64,000 nucleotides of DNA from Candidatus Altimarinota bacterium (GCA_014377305.1 JACMPW010000003.1:62001-126000); one strand, 5' to 3'; counted from the stretch's first letter, positions 1 through 10,730 are shown. The notes: generated by a model from the letters alone, not told the origin. Translations and numbers: made by a program.

Positions 1-897
1 GTTGTCATATCTGGTGATGATCTTTATGAGAGTACAGATATCGTGAAACTGATACAACAAAAATGATACGCAACACTTTGTAAACAAGTGAAAAATCCTG
101 ATCTCTTCGGGATATTCACATGTGATAATCAATGAAAAGCTACTGGAATCATCGAAAAACCTACTGATGCGAGTATCGGGAATCTCGCTAATATTGGCAA
201 TCACAAGTTCGATAGTCAGATATTCGAGATACTCAGAGCCCTCCCTCTCTCGCCTCGCGGAGAACTCGAGATCACTGACCTCATCCATATCTATATCCAG
301 GAATGACTCTATAGTATTGTAGAGGCTACTGGTCGATGGATATCTATCGGGTATCCGTGGGATCTCCTCAGGGCCAACGATGCGATCATCGGATGATATA
401 GTGAAACAGTAGATAAATGAGCAATTATCGAACAAAATGTGTCCATAAAGTGAAATATCTATCTCGAAGAAGGAGTGATCCTGAAGTCTGGAACCTATAT
501 CGAAGGGAATGTCTATTTCTGAAAATGAACAGTTATATGACCGAATTCGTACATAAGAGGTAATACAAGTGTCGGAAACGGATCAAAGATTGGAGCATTT
601 GTCGAAATCAAAAACTCATATATCGGCGAGTCCTCTGCTATACCACATCTCTCCTATTTTTGAGACTCTGTGATCGGTAATCGTGTCAATATCGGAGGAG
701 GCTCCAAAGTGGCCAATCTCAGACACGACCACTCGGATATCCGAGTTATGGTGAAAGAAACACTCATAGATAGTGGACGACACAAGCTGGGTGCCATTAT
801 CGGAGACGGAGCTCATCTCGGTATCGGTACTCTCGTATATCCATGACGCATCATACCAACTGATGGGACGACGATACCAGGCGAAATAGTCAGATAA
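1..897 (+). CDS. GlmU-like sugar-1-phosphate nucleotidylyltransferase, 5'-truncated by window
   Basis: The frame is open from base 1 to a TAA at 895-897, with TGA read as Gly. The first ~110 visible residues are the end of a nucleotidyltransferase domain (EKPTDASIGNLANIG region). After that comes a left-handed beta-helix with hexapeptide repeats (GAFVEIKNSYIGESSAIPHL, then GNRVNIGGGSKVANLRHD and GAIIGDGAHLGIGTLVYPG). The NLRHD and SGRHKLGAIIGD signatures resemble the bifunctional GlmU-like enzymes that make UDP-GlcNAc or other NDP-sugars, a precursor step for wall and glycan synthesis. The start lies outside the window. Substrate cannot be fixed from this part. Standard-code reading would break it more than ten times. 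Confidence 0.85.
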
Positions 898-981
898 ACT
901 TGCAATCTGCAAAAAATCACTATACTATGCGAGTCCTTTTCTTCTGGAAAAGTGGGAGTCTCTTGGTACTTGTCGTTCGTT

Positions 982-995
982 TAGGCGGATCCAGT
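982..995 (+). repeat. Short direct repeat upstream of rplA
   Basis: TAGGCGGATCCAGT at 982-995 recurs with one change (TAGGCGGATTCAGT) at 1764-1777, just after rplA. The downstream copy begins inside a palindromic CCGCCTAGGCGG core. This may be an intergenic REP-like element; the function is unknown. Confidence 0.5.
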
Positions 996-1046
996 ACATT
1001 ACACAAGAAACGCTAGAACCAATTTATTCTTTCATCATTTTATATT

Positions 1047-1745
1047 ATGGCAAAAGTACACGGAAAAAAGTACAACCAAGCAGCGAGTCTGATCGAAATC
1101 GATCGTCTCTATACGCTCGACGAAGCAGTAGATCTCCTCGAGAGAACCAATACTGTGAAGTTCGATCCTACGATTGAGATCCACTTCAACCTCTCTATCG
1201 ATCCACGACAAGCAGATCAGCTCGTCCGCTCGACTCTCTCACTTCCTCACGGAACTGGTAAGACCAAGCGTATTGCAGCGTTCACCGATATCGGTAACGA
1301 GGCAGAGCTCAAGGCTATGGGTGTCGCAGTGGCTGGTGGTGATGATCTCATCGATAGTGTACTCCAGGGTCATGTCGACTTCGATATCGCGATCGCGAGT
1401 CCAGGTATGATGAAGAAAATGGGTAAGGTAGCAAAAGTCCTCGGACCAAAAGGTCTCATGCCAAATCCAAAAGCTGGAACGGTTGGAGAAAATCTCGAAG
1501 CTATCGTCAAAGAGCTCATGGCTGGACGATTCGAGTTCAAAAACGACAAACAAGGAAATATCCACTCTATCGTTGGTAAGCTCTCATTCGGTAATGCAAA
1601 ACTCAAGGACAATATCACATTCTTCGTCAAGACGATGAAGGCAGCTCGTCCATCAGGAGTGAAGGGATCTGTAGCATTCATGAATACGGTATTCGTGTGT
1701 AACGCTATGGGACCTGGTATCCGCCTCGATGCAAACAGTATCTAG
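1047..1745 (+). CDS. rplA: 50S ribosomal protein L1
   Basis: A 232-residue protein matching L1 over its full length: MAKVHGKKYNQA at the N-terminus, the domain II signature GPKGLMPNPKAGTV near residue 134, and C-terminal residues contacting 23S rRNA. L1 binds the L1 stalk of 23S rRNA and in many bacteria represses its own mRNA. The gene contains no TGA codon; all its glycines are GGN, unlike most neighbours. It stops with TAG. rplK is not next to it; a GlmU-like gene lies upstream instead. The last ~45 bases of the gene and the following terminator are duplicated at 2829-2956. Confidence 0.97.
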   Translation: MAKVHGKKYNQAASLIEIDRLYTLDEAVDLLERTNTVKFDPTIEIHFNLSIDPRQADQLVRSTLSLPHGTGKTKRIAAFTDIGNEAELKAMGVAVAGGDDLIDSVLQGHVDFDIAIASPGMMKKMGKVAKVLGPKGLMPNPKAGTVGENLEAIVKELMAGRFEFKNDKQGNIHSIVGKLSFGNAKLKDNITFFVKTMKAARPSGVKGSVAFMNTVFVCNAMGPGIRLDANSI

Positions 1746-1746
1746 T
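1698..1746 (+). repeat. rplA 3'-end repeat, copy 1
   Basis: 49 bp covering the last codons and stop of rplA. It is repeated at 2829-2877 with a single G-to-C change. The downstream hairpin is repeated too, in the same order, so the unit duplicated is gene 3' end plus terminator. Confidence 0.95.
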
Positions 1747-1763
1747 CATCTCTGTCATCCGCC

Positions 1764-1777
1764 TAGGCGGATTCAGT
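1764..1777 (+). repeat. Short direct repeat downstream of rplA
   Basis: Second copy of TAGGCGGATYCAGT (first at 982-995). Here it overlaps a palindrome, CCGCCTAGGCGG. The two copies flank rplA. Confidence 0.5.
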
Positions 1778-1799
1778 CACTATAAGTATCCAAAAAATT

Positions 1800-1827
1800 A
1801 TCCCCTTCTAGTAAAATTGAGGGGGAT
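1800..1827 (+). terminator. rplA terminator hairpin, copy 1
   Basis: ATCCCCTT pairs with AGGGGGAT (one T-G pair) around a 12-nt loop and is followed by a T-rich stretch. A near-identical hairpin is found at 2928-2956. Confidence 0.6.
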
Positions 1828-1920
1828 TACTTTGTCTACAGTATATCATTGAAAATAGAAATATATTTGGAGAGAAGACAATTTTCAATACAATTACACA
1901 TATATATTTACCCTAAGAAT

Positions 1921-2172
1921 ATGAAAACGATTGATACCCTTCTAGTCGAAAATACATCATTATTTTGGGATATTGCAAACCTACAAAAACTAGATACCCT
2001 AGCGATTGAGGAACGATTTTTGCAGTATTGAGACTGGGAAAATATCAAAAATATCGAATCTATATATGGAAAAGATGCCTTGAAGAAAGACTATATCCTT
2101 CTTCGGGATAAGAAACGATCCCATTTTTCTAAAAAAACGATCAATTTCTTTAATCTTTATTTTCATGTTTAA
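1921..2172 (+). CDS. DUF6922-like putative antitoxin
   Basis: An 83-residue protein with one TGA-Gly, beginning MKTIDTLLVENTSLFWDIAN and carrying the pattern LFWD...LD...EERFLQYGDWENI...IYG...KKDY...KKTINFFNLYF. This matches the small DUF6922 proteins that often precede AbiEii nucleotidyltransferases. The stop overlaps the toxin ATG by 8 nt, indicating translational coupling. By analogy with AbiE-type (type IV) systems it should act as an antitoxin; that role is inferred. An upstream in-frame start at 1849 is possible, but 1921 better fits the family. The region is AT-rich compared with rplA. Confidence 0.6.
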
Positions 2173-2779
2173 GGAAATTCTCTATCCAGAGCAACTCGCT
2201 ATTACCCAGATTTTATCTATTTTTTCTCGGGATTTTTATCTGGCTGGATGAACTGCTATTGCCCTACAGCTCTGACATCGCAAAAGTATTGATTTTGATC
2301 TTTTTTCTGGAAAAGAGATCAATAACTCAAAAATACTCAAAACTCTCAAAGAGAAATGACTCTCTATAGACAGGATTCTCGTGGATAATAAATGAGAAGA
2401 GCTCACGCTGATTATATCAGGAGTGAAAATTACATTTTTGTACTATCCATTTGATATTGTGTGTAGCGAACAATTTGAGGGGATCTCATTGCCAAATCTC
2501 TCTATTCTCGGGTCTATGAAATTCTATACACTCGGAAGAAGAGGCAAATGGAAAGACTATGTAGATATCTATTTTCTGTTTCATGCCTGATATACTCTCA
2601 CTACCCTCTCTCTGATAGCGAGATCTCTCTTCGCAGGAGGATACAATGAAAAACTCCTCCGAGAACAGCTCTGTTATTATGATGATATCGATATGAGTGA
2701 GCAAGTAGAGTATATGAGACATGGTCCAAGTGATACTCAGGTGAAAGAATTTCTCAGTAGTGTAGCTATTTCTCAGTAG
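2165..2779 (+). CDS. AbiEii/AbiGii-family nucleotidyltransferase toxin
   Basis: 204 residues. The nucleotidyltransferase motif AGGTAIALQLGHRKSIDFDLF starts near residue 28, giving the GG(T)-x-GHR-x-S-x-DFDLF pattern of the AbiEii/DUF1814 family, and the K-x-x-K-D-YVDIYFL segment around residue 130 is also typical. Family members transfer nucleotides to RNA (tRNA in characterised cases) and stop growth, often as phage defence. The second Gly of GGT and the Gly of GHR are both TGA, so the enzyme is full length only under code 25. It overlaps the antitoxin-like gene. The 3' end lies in a 19-bp tandem repeat. Confidence 0.8.
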
Positions 2780-2800
2780 TGTAGCTATTTCTCAGTAGTG
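2750..2800 (+). repeat. 19-bp tandem repeat at toxin 3' end
   Basis: About 2.6 copies of the unit TTTCTCAGTAGTGTAGCTA in direct tandem. The toxin stop (TAG at 2777-2779) is in the second copy, so the repeat number sets where the reading frame ends. Confidence 0.85.
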
Positions 2801-2828
2801 ATTAGCCTCATGAGACTTTGTATTTCTC

Positions 2829-2877
2829 TGTAACGCTATGGGACCTGGTATCCGCCTCCATGCAAACAGTATCTAGT
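2829..2877 (+). repeat. rplA 3'-end repeat, copy 2 (untranslated remnant)
   Basis: 49 bp identical to 1698-1746 except one base. It has no rplA reading frame in front of it. With the hairpin at 2928 it closes a ~1.13-kb unit holding the toxin-antitoxin-like pair. Confidence 0.95.
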
Positions 2878-2927
2878 TCTCTCTGCCTCGTCATTGCAAG
2901 GTACGAAGCAATCCAGAGTTTCTGTAA

Positions 2928-2956
2928 AAATCCCCTTCAAGTAAAATTGAGGGGGA
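2928..2956 (+). terminator. Duplicate of the rplA terminator
   Basis: ATCCCCTT/AGGGGGAT hairpin with a loop differing at one base from the copy at 1800. It now lies between the toxin and the convergent gene at 2993-3691. Confidence 0.6.
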
Positions 2957-2992
2957 TTATTTGAAACCAAAGAGTCAAAGGAAACCAAGAGA

Positions 2993-3691
2993 CTACACAG
3001 AGACTTTTTTATCCTTGACACCGAATGGAACTATACCAGTACCCGGTAGGAAACTCTCCTGGTAAACACGAGACATATGAGGAAGCAATCCGGCCGACAC
3101 TATACGGGTACCATACCTATCCACAGTACGAGATCGCAGATAGGCAAACCCTGCATTCGAAATATAGCCATCACTCGTCTCCCGCCAACCTGTAGCTACT
3201 GCACCCATATTTTTCATTATCTCTGCATAGTTACTTCCTGGAGCTGTGTCATGCAGTTTGGTAATAGTATTATATTCAGGAGTATTGAAACCGAGTTGCT
3301 GGAGAGTCCAGTCAGATCCGAGTTCATTGTATCTGTATATCCCACCATCGAGCCAACATTGCCTCTTGGTATTATCTATTTGATCTGGAGTAAGATCGAG
3401 TGACTGACCCTCCTCGAAGAATCCATCCAATGGTGGCTGTTTCGAGAGCCACTCCTGAGATAGGATCTCATATTCTCAGAGAATTATGAGGGCTTCCTTT
3501 GGTACTACAAGAGACTTTTTAACATTCAATTCATCCGCCTTCTTATAGCTTGGTTTATTTCTTGCAACTGCATCTACAACTCTTTGTTTCATAGTTGCTC
3601 GTGTATTTCGGATAGCATCGAGTCGAAGTGCTGATTTTATTGGATCAGGCATTCGGACTGAAGATGCAGGAACGGATGGAGAATTTGACAT
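2993..3691 (-). CDS. Hypothetical protein, 232 aa
   Basis: One frame with a single TGA-Gly (3476-3478) that joins two pieces; it ends with TAG. The first ~70 residues are basic and Ser/Pro/Lys-rich with no obvious signal peptide. The rest is soluble-looking, with a motif-like stretch YGTRIVSAGLLPHMSRVYQE near the C-terminus. I recognise no family. It points toward the toxin pair and sits alone between it and recR. The start ATG at 3691 follows an AT-rich leader. Confidence 0.7.
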
Positions 3692-3781
3692 ATACTTTGT
3701 ATAAACAAGTAAAAATACTTCTACATAATATACTATTTTTGTAGTTTCTCCAAATTTTAGTAAACCAACTTATTTTACTAT

Positions 3782-4372
3782 CTATCCCCTCCCCCGAAAC
3801 GCTGACAACAATGTGATCTCATCAGCATACTCGATAGAGCCTGCATGTGGGAGTCACTTCGAGAGTCGAGATATCTTCACTTCTCGTGGCATATGTCCGA
3901 TCGCGTAGAGGGCGGTTGCCTCTCACTCGATATTGGGATTCATCGCGAGGATGATCTCCGATACCTGCGGAGACTCGAGAATACGAGCAAAGAGTGAGTC
4001 ATAGTGGAGCTGATCTGGAGTCGTCCCCTGGATCGGTGAGATCACCCCTCCGAGGACATGATATCGTCCACGCCACACGCCCGTCCGATCGATCGAGAGC
4101 ATATCGAGATAGTCCTCGACGACACAGATCATCGTATCATCTCGCCTCGGATCACTACAGATAGAGCAAGTCGGATGCTCGACATCCGTCATCCCATGAC
4201 ACACCTCACACTCTCTCACCTTCTCGTGGAGATCTGCAAGTGCTCGGGCAAAATTGGACACATAGGTAGCATTCGCTTTGAGGAGGAAGAACGCGAGTTT
4301 TGCCGCTGTCTTCTCCCCTATTCCTGGGAGATAGTGGATCATATCGATTATACGCTTGAGGGCTTCTGGCAT
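3782..4372 (-). CDS. recR: Recombination mediator RecR
   Basis: 196 residues, the usual RecR length. It has the N-terminal helix-hairpin-helix LPGIGEKTAAKLAFFLL, the zinc-binding C-x2-C...C-x2-C cluster (CEVCHGMTDVEHPTCSIC) near residue 58, and a Toprim domain starting ICVVEDYLDML. RecR works with RecF/RecO to load RecA at gaps. I chose ATG 4372 because it fits the family N-terminus; an ATG 36 nt upstream would overlap the preceding gene. It is the last gene of rsmH-ftsL-recR, 7 nt after the ftsL-like stop. Two TGA codons encode Gly near the C-terminus. Confidence 0.95.
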
Positions 4373-4379
4373 TTTAGTG

Positions 4380-4754
4380 TTAGTTTTTGGGAGTAGATGG
4401 TGCATCACGCATCACGAGAAAAAACGGAGCATCGACAGTCTGCATGCTCTGCATGATCGGAGCCGCTATGATGGCGTCGATAGACTTGCCCTCAGCAATA
4501 CGGATATCGAGGAGATTCTCCTGGAATGTGAGCTCTCGATATTGCCCCTGGAGTTCACGGATCTGGTATCCTTTTGTTGCATTCTGATTGAGTATCCAGA
4601 TATAGTAGATCCCGAGACATGCGATGAGTACGATCGCGAGTATATACGCTTGGGTAAATGACAGACGAAAATTCTCACGAGCAACTTTGCGTTCTGAGAA
4701 AAAGGAAAGATGTCATTTTTTGGCTACCAGGACGTTTGCATTCACTAGAGACAT
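4380..4754 (-). CDS. FtsL-like cell-division membrane protein
   Basis: 124 residues. A short cytoplasmic N-terminus is followed by one membrane segment (AYILAIVLIACLGIYYIWIL, about residues 36-55) and then a predicted coiled-coil stretch (NATKGYQIRELQGQYRELTF). This single-span plus coiled-coil layout, and the place 2 nt downstream of rsmH, are those of FtsL/septum formation initiator proteins, which connect FtsQ/FtsB to the divisome. Sequence identity alone is too weak to assign it; the call rests on topology and context. There is one TGA-Gly near residue 14. Confidence 0.7.
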
Positions 4755-4756
4755 AG

Positions 4757-5698
<942 letters not shown>

Positions 5699-5788
5699 TA
5701 AAATATACCCGAGAGAAACTCGTGGAATCGTAGTCGTTTTTTGCTTTCTGTCAAGCGGAAATCGATGATAAAATACTCGTATTTTCTT

Positions 5789-5816
5789 TTGAAAAAAATA
5801 CAGATTTCCCTATAAT
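5789..5816 (+). promoter_or_regulatory. Sigma70-type promoter of the LCP gene
   Basis: TTGAAA (5789-5794), 16-bp spacer, TATAAT (5811-5816). The expected transcription start is at about 5823, the A of the LCP start codon, so the mRNA is probably leaderless. No Shine-Dalgarno is seen. Confidence 0.75.
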
Positions 5817-5822
5817 CAGAGC

Positions 5823-7484
5823 ATGTCACAATTCAAAACAAAAAAAATCCACCACACTCCTACAAAAAAAATCCAGGAGACGCCTGTAATATCTATCATT
5901 CCTACTGATTCAAAGAAAAAAGTACGCAAAATAATAGCCAGTTTTCTCATAGTGCTCGCCCTTATTTTTGGTATCAACTATGCCGTGCAAGGAATCGGCA
6001 ATATCCGTGTCGGTACAGCCTGAGATGGCACGAGTTGGGTGCCTCCAGTATTCGAAGCAAGTGGAGTCATTGCTCCAGTCAAAACATGAGTGACCAATAT
6101 ACTCATAGCGGGTATCGGTGGAGCAGATCATCAGGGTGGATCTCTCACTGATTCTATCATGCTCGCATCATTCGACGAAGATCGCAAATCAATAACAATG
6201 ATCTCAATCCCTCGTGACCTCTATGTCAGCTATGGAAAATGATCTGGTGCAGGCAAGATCAATACTCTCTATCCTATCGGACTCGGTCAAAAAGAATGAA
6301 TATCACTCCTAGCGAGCAAAGTCTCTGAGATAACAGGACAACCTATACAGCACTATATGGTCATCGACTTCACTGCATTTCGTTATGTAGTCAATGCACT
6401 CGATGGTGTTGAGATAGATGTCGAAAAAAATCTCTATGATAATGAGTATCCAGACTACAACTATGGCTATACTGTATTCTCAGTCAAAAAATGACTACAA
6501 ATATTTGATGGAGAAACAGCTCTCAGATACGCTCGTAGTCGTCACTCGACGAGCGATATAGATAGATCTCATCGTCAACAGCAGATTATCAATGCGATCA
6601 AATCCAAAGCACTCTCGGCTGGAGTGATAACGAGCCCGAGCAAAATCTCCAATATCATCGATGCCACTCGTAAAAATATAGATACAGATCTCACGGTCGC
6701 GGATATTGTCTCTCTCGGTACATCATTCGCGAGCATCGAGCAGTCACAGGTACACGTCTATAATCTAGGTATCGACTGTCTCAGCTATAGTGTCTGTAGT
6801 GTTGGCTCATATCTCTACAATCCATCGATGGCATACTTTGGTGGTGCATGGTCCGTGATCCCAGAGTGAGCCCATATCAACAATCTCAGTTACTATGATC
6901 GTATTCGTAGATTCGTGGACTTTGTATTCCGATTTCCTGGAATACATAGCACCCAACAACCAATAGTAGTCGTACATACTGCAGCATCTGCCAACTATGC
7001 TCGCAATCTGCTCATGGAGATGAAAAAAATAGGAATCAACTATGATGTAGCTCATGTACTCAAGGTATCTACTGGAAGTATCCTCAAATCTCATATCAAT
7101 ATATACTGGAATAAAGACTACAAGATAGGTATCGATCCAGATTCGGATATCGCAACAGCTCTGCGTACTCTCGACATCCGAATACCAGTCAATGTCATAT
7201 CAAACAATGAGTATGTGACGAATGATGGACCCAAGATAGAGATAGTCCTCGGAGCTGACTATAGAGACTATTTTGGCTTCGCGAGTCCTGTATCATACCT
7301 CCCAAAGGTCGATTCTCCAGCACAATCAGGTAATAGTCTCTCTGGGTCAACTCTCTCAGGAGAACAAAAAAATATACCAACAAAATTATCACCAAACCAA
7401 TGAAATAAAATCAAAACACCAATATCAAAGCCTCCAGCTCCAACCTCGATCCTCCCTGCTCCAGGCGAATGGGAAAATCTCTAA
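5823..7484 (+). CDS. LytR-CpsA-Psr (LCP) family glycopolymer ligase
   Basis: 553 residues: cytoplasmic basic N-terminus, one membrane anchor (about 39-58), the LCP domain (NILIAGIGGADHQGGSLTDS, then MISIPRDLYV and LRYARSRH with its conserved arginines), then a C-terminal LytR_C-like domain (QPIVVVHTAASANYARNLL) and a Pro/Ser-rich tail. LCP enzymes move undecaprenyl-phosphate-linked glycopolymers onto peptidoglycan at the outer face of the membrane. It starts a same-strand run with the PBP, ftsE and flippase genes, which suits attachment of a surface glycan to the wall. Several TGA codons encode Gly, e.g. in the VSYGKGSGAGK loop. Confidence 0.92.
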
Positions 7485-7502
7485 TTCTTCATCATAGTAT
7501 CC

Positions 7503-10500
7503 ATGCAAGAACCACGCATCAGACATATAACATCTCGCAACAACAAGTGAGGTCATATCAACAAAATGAAAGCACTTTTCGAAACTCAAAATGGCAAACA
7601 TATTGCATTTCGAGTTTTTGGTATTCTCGTACTCCTCTCAGCTCTCGGTATCCTCATACTGTGGGGATTTTTTCTCAGAGGAGCCCCAGCTATATCGACA
7701 CTCGAGAGTGGTGACTATTTCCGTGAGAGTACAACTATCTATGATAAGGATGGTGGAGTGATATATAGTCTTTTCAAAGATGGTAAACGTACCTATGTAG
7801 ACTCTTCTGAGATATCGCAATCACTCAAGGATGCCATCGTGAGTACTGAGGATCGGACATTTTTCGAAAATCCTGGTATTGATATGATGGGACTCATCCG
7901 AGCCTGAGGGAAATATGTACTCGGATCCAATGATACGGTGAAGTGAACCTCAACTATATCACAACAACTCATCAAAAATACCCTCCTCACTAATGAAAAG
8001 TCTATCAAACGAAAGATACAAGAAATGTATCTCTCTTATCAACTTAATAAGACCTACTCCAAAGATAAAATCCTCGAGATGTACTTCAATGCATTTTCCT
8101 TTGGCTACAATGCAAATGGCATAGAAGAAGCATCTCGTACCTATTTCGGTAAAAGTGCTAAAGAAGTATGACCACTCGGAGCAACGATCCTCGCCTCACT
8201 CCCCAAGTGACCAACATACTACTCGCCATATCTCCATAGAGATAGGCTCATGGGCAAACTCGAAGTCTACCCACAGTGAGACCCAACGAGTAGTCAAACT
8301 CTCATATCAAGAGTTGATCGAGATACCTATTGAACCATATACAAGTGATTCAGATCATATCTCTCGGGAATGACAATGGAACGAACACCCACAGGGCTCC
8401 ACGTATGTGGAGTGAAGCAAGATGCTGTCAAGAATCAGATATTTGTACCAAATAGTCAGGGTTGTCTCGATATGAATTTTGATCGAGTCATAGAATTCAT
8501 AGGAAATATAGCGATAACTGGACAATCAGGATCTGGAGATCTCATAGGACTCTACACCATCGAATACACTATCGGTCGCAAAGACTTCGTAGCTGCACAG
8601 ATGCTCGAAGATGGAAAAATCGATGGAAAAACATTTCTCAAGATACTCTACGACGGTATCGAATTCGAATTCAAAAAATATAGTGAGAATATCAAATATC
8701 CCTATTTTGTGATGTATATCAAGGAATATCTCGAAACAAAATATGGAAAAGATATCGATGTAACTAGCGGGCTCAAAGTCTATACAACCATAGATCCAAA
8801 ACTACAAGACTACGCAGAAGAAGCCGTAAAAAAACAAGTTGCCATCAACATAGCACAATTCGGTGCGAGTAGTGCAGCCCTCGTGAGTATGGATAATATG
8901 AGTGGCCGTCTCCTCTCGATGGTCGGTGGACCCAACTATTTCGATATAGAAAACGGTGGTAATAATAATATGGTTACAGCAATTCGTCAGCCAGGTTCAT
9001 CGTTCAAGCCGATTGTCTACTCACTTGCGATCGCAAAGAACCCGATAGGCCCAGCGAGTCCCGTGACTGATGGTCCGGTATCTTTTGGTAAATGGAAGCC
9101 AGATAACTACGATAAATCATTCAAGTGAGTGATGTCTCTCGAATCTGCTCTCGACTATTCTCGCAATATCCCAGCCATCAAGATGTACTACCTCGCAGGG
9201 CAAGAAGAGGCAATCATCAAATATGCAAAGTGACTCGGTATTTCGAGTCTCCGTGAGAATTATGGCTACGGAGCTCCTATCGCTATAGGAACCGCTGAAG
9301 CAAAGCCGATTGATATGATGCAGGCATATTCAGTATTTGCTAATAATGGACTCAAAAAACAACTCTACGCCATAGAAAAAATCGAAGATAATGATGGAAA
9401 TATCATCGAAGAACATAAAGATGCAACCGGGGAAGAAGTCATGAATCCAGCTGCAGCATACATCATATCTCGGATTCTCTCGAATAATGATGCCCGTCCT
9501 GAGTCGAGTTTTTGGCGAAATGCTCTCTCTATAACAGGTCGGACAGTGGCAGCCAAAACAGGTACATCAAACAAGGATGTGAGCAAATGAGGAGTCAAAA
9601 AAATCCTCCCACGAGATCTCTGGACTATAGGGTATACGCCACAGATCACGACAGTTGTATGGGCAGGCAATGTAGATGGACGAGAAACTAAATGAAGTTG
9701 TGATGGACTCAACTGTGCAGCAGCAATATGGAAGAACTATATGACCTTTGCCCTCCATGATCTCCCAAAAGAGGAATTCAAAAAACCACAAGATATCTAT
9801 ACCTATAACATATCAAAACTCTCTGGCCTCCTCGCAACCAAAGATACCCCTGAAAATATGATACGATCTACTCTGATGGCTGTGAAACTCGATACCTATG
9901 ATAGTTGACTGGAATCGTCTGAAATAGATACACTCTGCAATGGGCTAGCAACTCCAGCAACTCCTATAGACTCCAGAGTTACCATATATACCCCTACAGT
10001 AAAACCAATCGTGGATGGATATGATCCAGAGTGGTTCGCAGGATTCCTCTCTGCTTCTCGTAAATACAGTAGTGGTACCGGTACGGCTATCGAAATAAGC
10101 AAGGATCCTTGTGTCCGTCCCACAGATCTAGGTGTTGTGAATCTGAGTCTCAAGTCAGTATGAGCTGGCAAGGATACTCTTATTGAAGTGAAGTGGTCAG
10201 GAAACCGGATCATATCAAGTATCAGAGCCCTATCAGGTGATAGGATTATCAAAGAGATATCATATGGAAATAGTGGATCAACGGAAGGAACTACTCGTAT
10301 TAATCTCGCTCTGGCTAAAGATATTGCTATAGAGGCAATTGATATATATGGATATAAGTATAGAGATGTACTCACAGCACTCCCTGGCACAGATATCATC
10401 CCGATCGATCCAGGAGTATCGAGCCAAACTGGTACAAAAACTCCACCAACTATCACTATGATCAATCCGAGATGATCGAGTCTCAATCTCTATAGTGATA

Positions 10501-10727
10501 CTATATTCAACCTCAGATTCGAGACAAGTATATCAACCTGAATCCGGGAAATCACTGTCACCATCGATGATACTCTCGTACAGAGTGCTGATGCGGGTGA
10601 TGTGTTCGTATTTCCTGTCAGTGCTACTGGACTCTCAGTGGGCAAGCACACCGTCAAAGTCAAAGTCACTGATGCAAATATACAAACTGCATCACAGTCA
10701 TTCGTACTCAATATATTACCCCGCTAA
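7503..10727 (+). CDS. Class A penicillin-binding protein (transglycosylase-transpeptidase)
   Basis: 1074 residues. A membrane anchor lies near residues 40-60. The GT51 transglycosylase has the catalytic-Glu motif [15 protein letters not shown], then [15 protein letters not shown]. The transpeptidase has S-x-x-K as SSFKP (~residue 496), S-x-N as SRN (~550) and KTGT (~685). The enzyme polymerises and crosslinks peptidoglycan outside the membrane. It is longer than usual: ~300 residues after the transpeptidase look like Ig/fibronectin-like beta domains. In the transglycosylase motif the usual His after the phenylalanines is replaced by Asn-Pro. ATG 7503 is chosen; ATG 7566 is an alternative. Over ten TGA-Gly codons. 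Confidence 0.94.
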
Positions 10728-10730
10728 TCT

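Noticed and set aside
1239-1681. Long antisense ORFs inside rplA
   Set aside because: They mirror the codon pattern of rplA, match no family and have no start context; shadows of the real gene.
8155-8373. 72-codon + strand ORF within the PBP gene
   Set aside because: It is in a different frame from the transglycosylase motifs on both sides; the PBP frame is open through TGA codons here.
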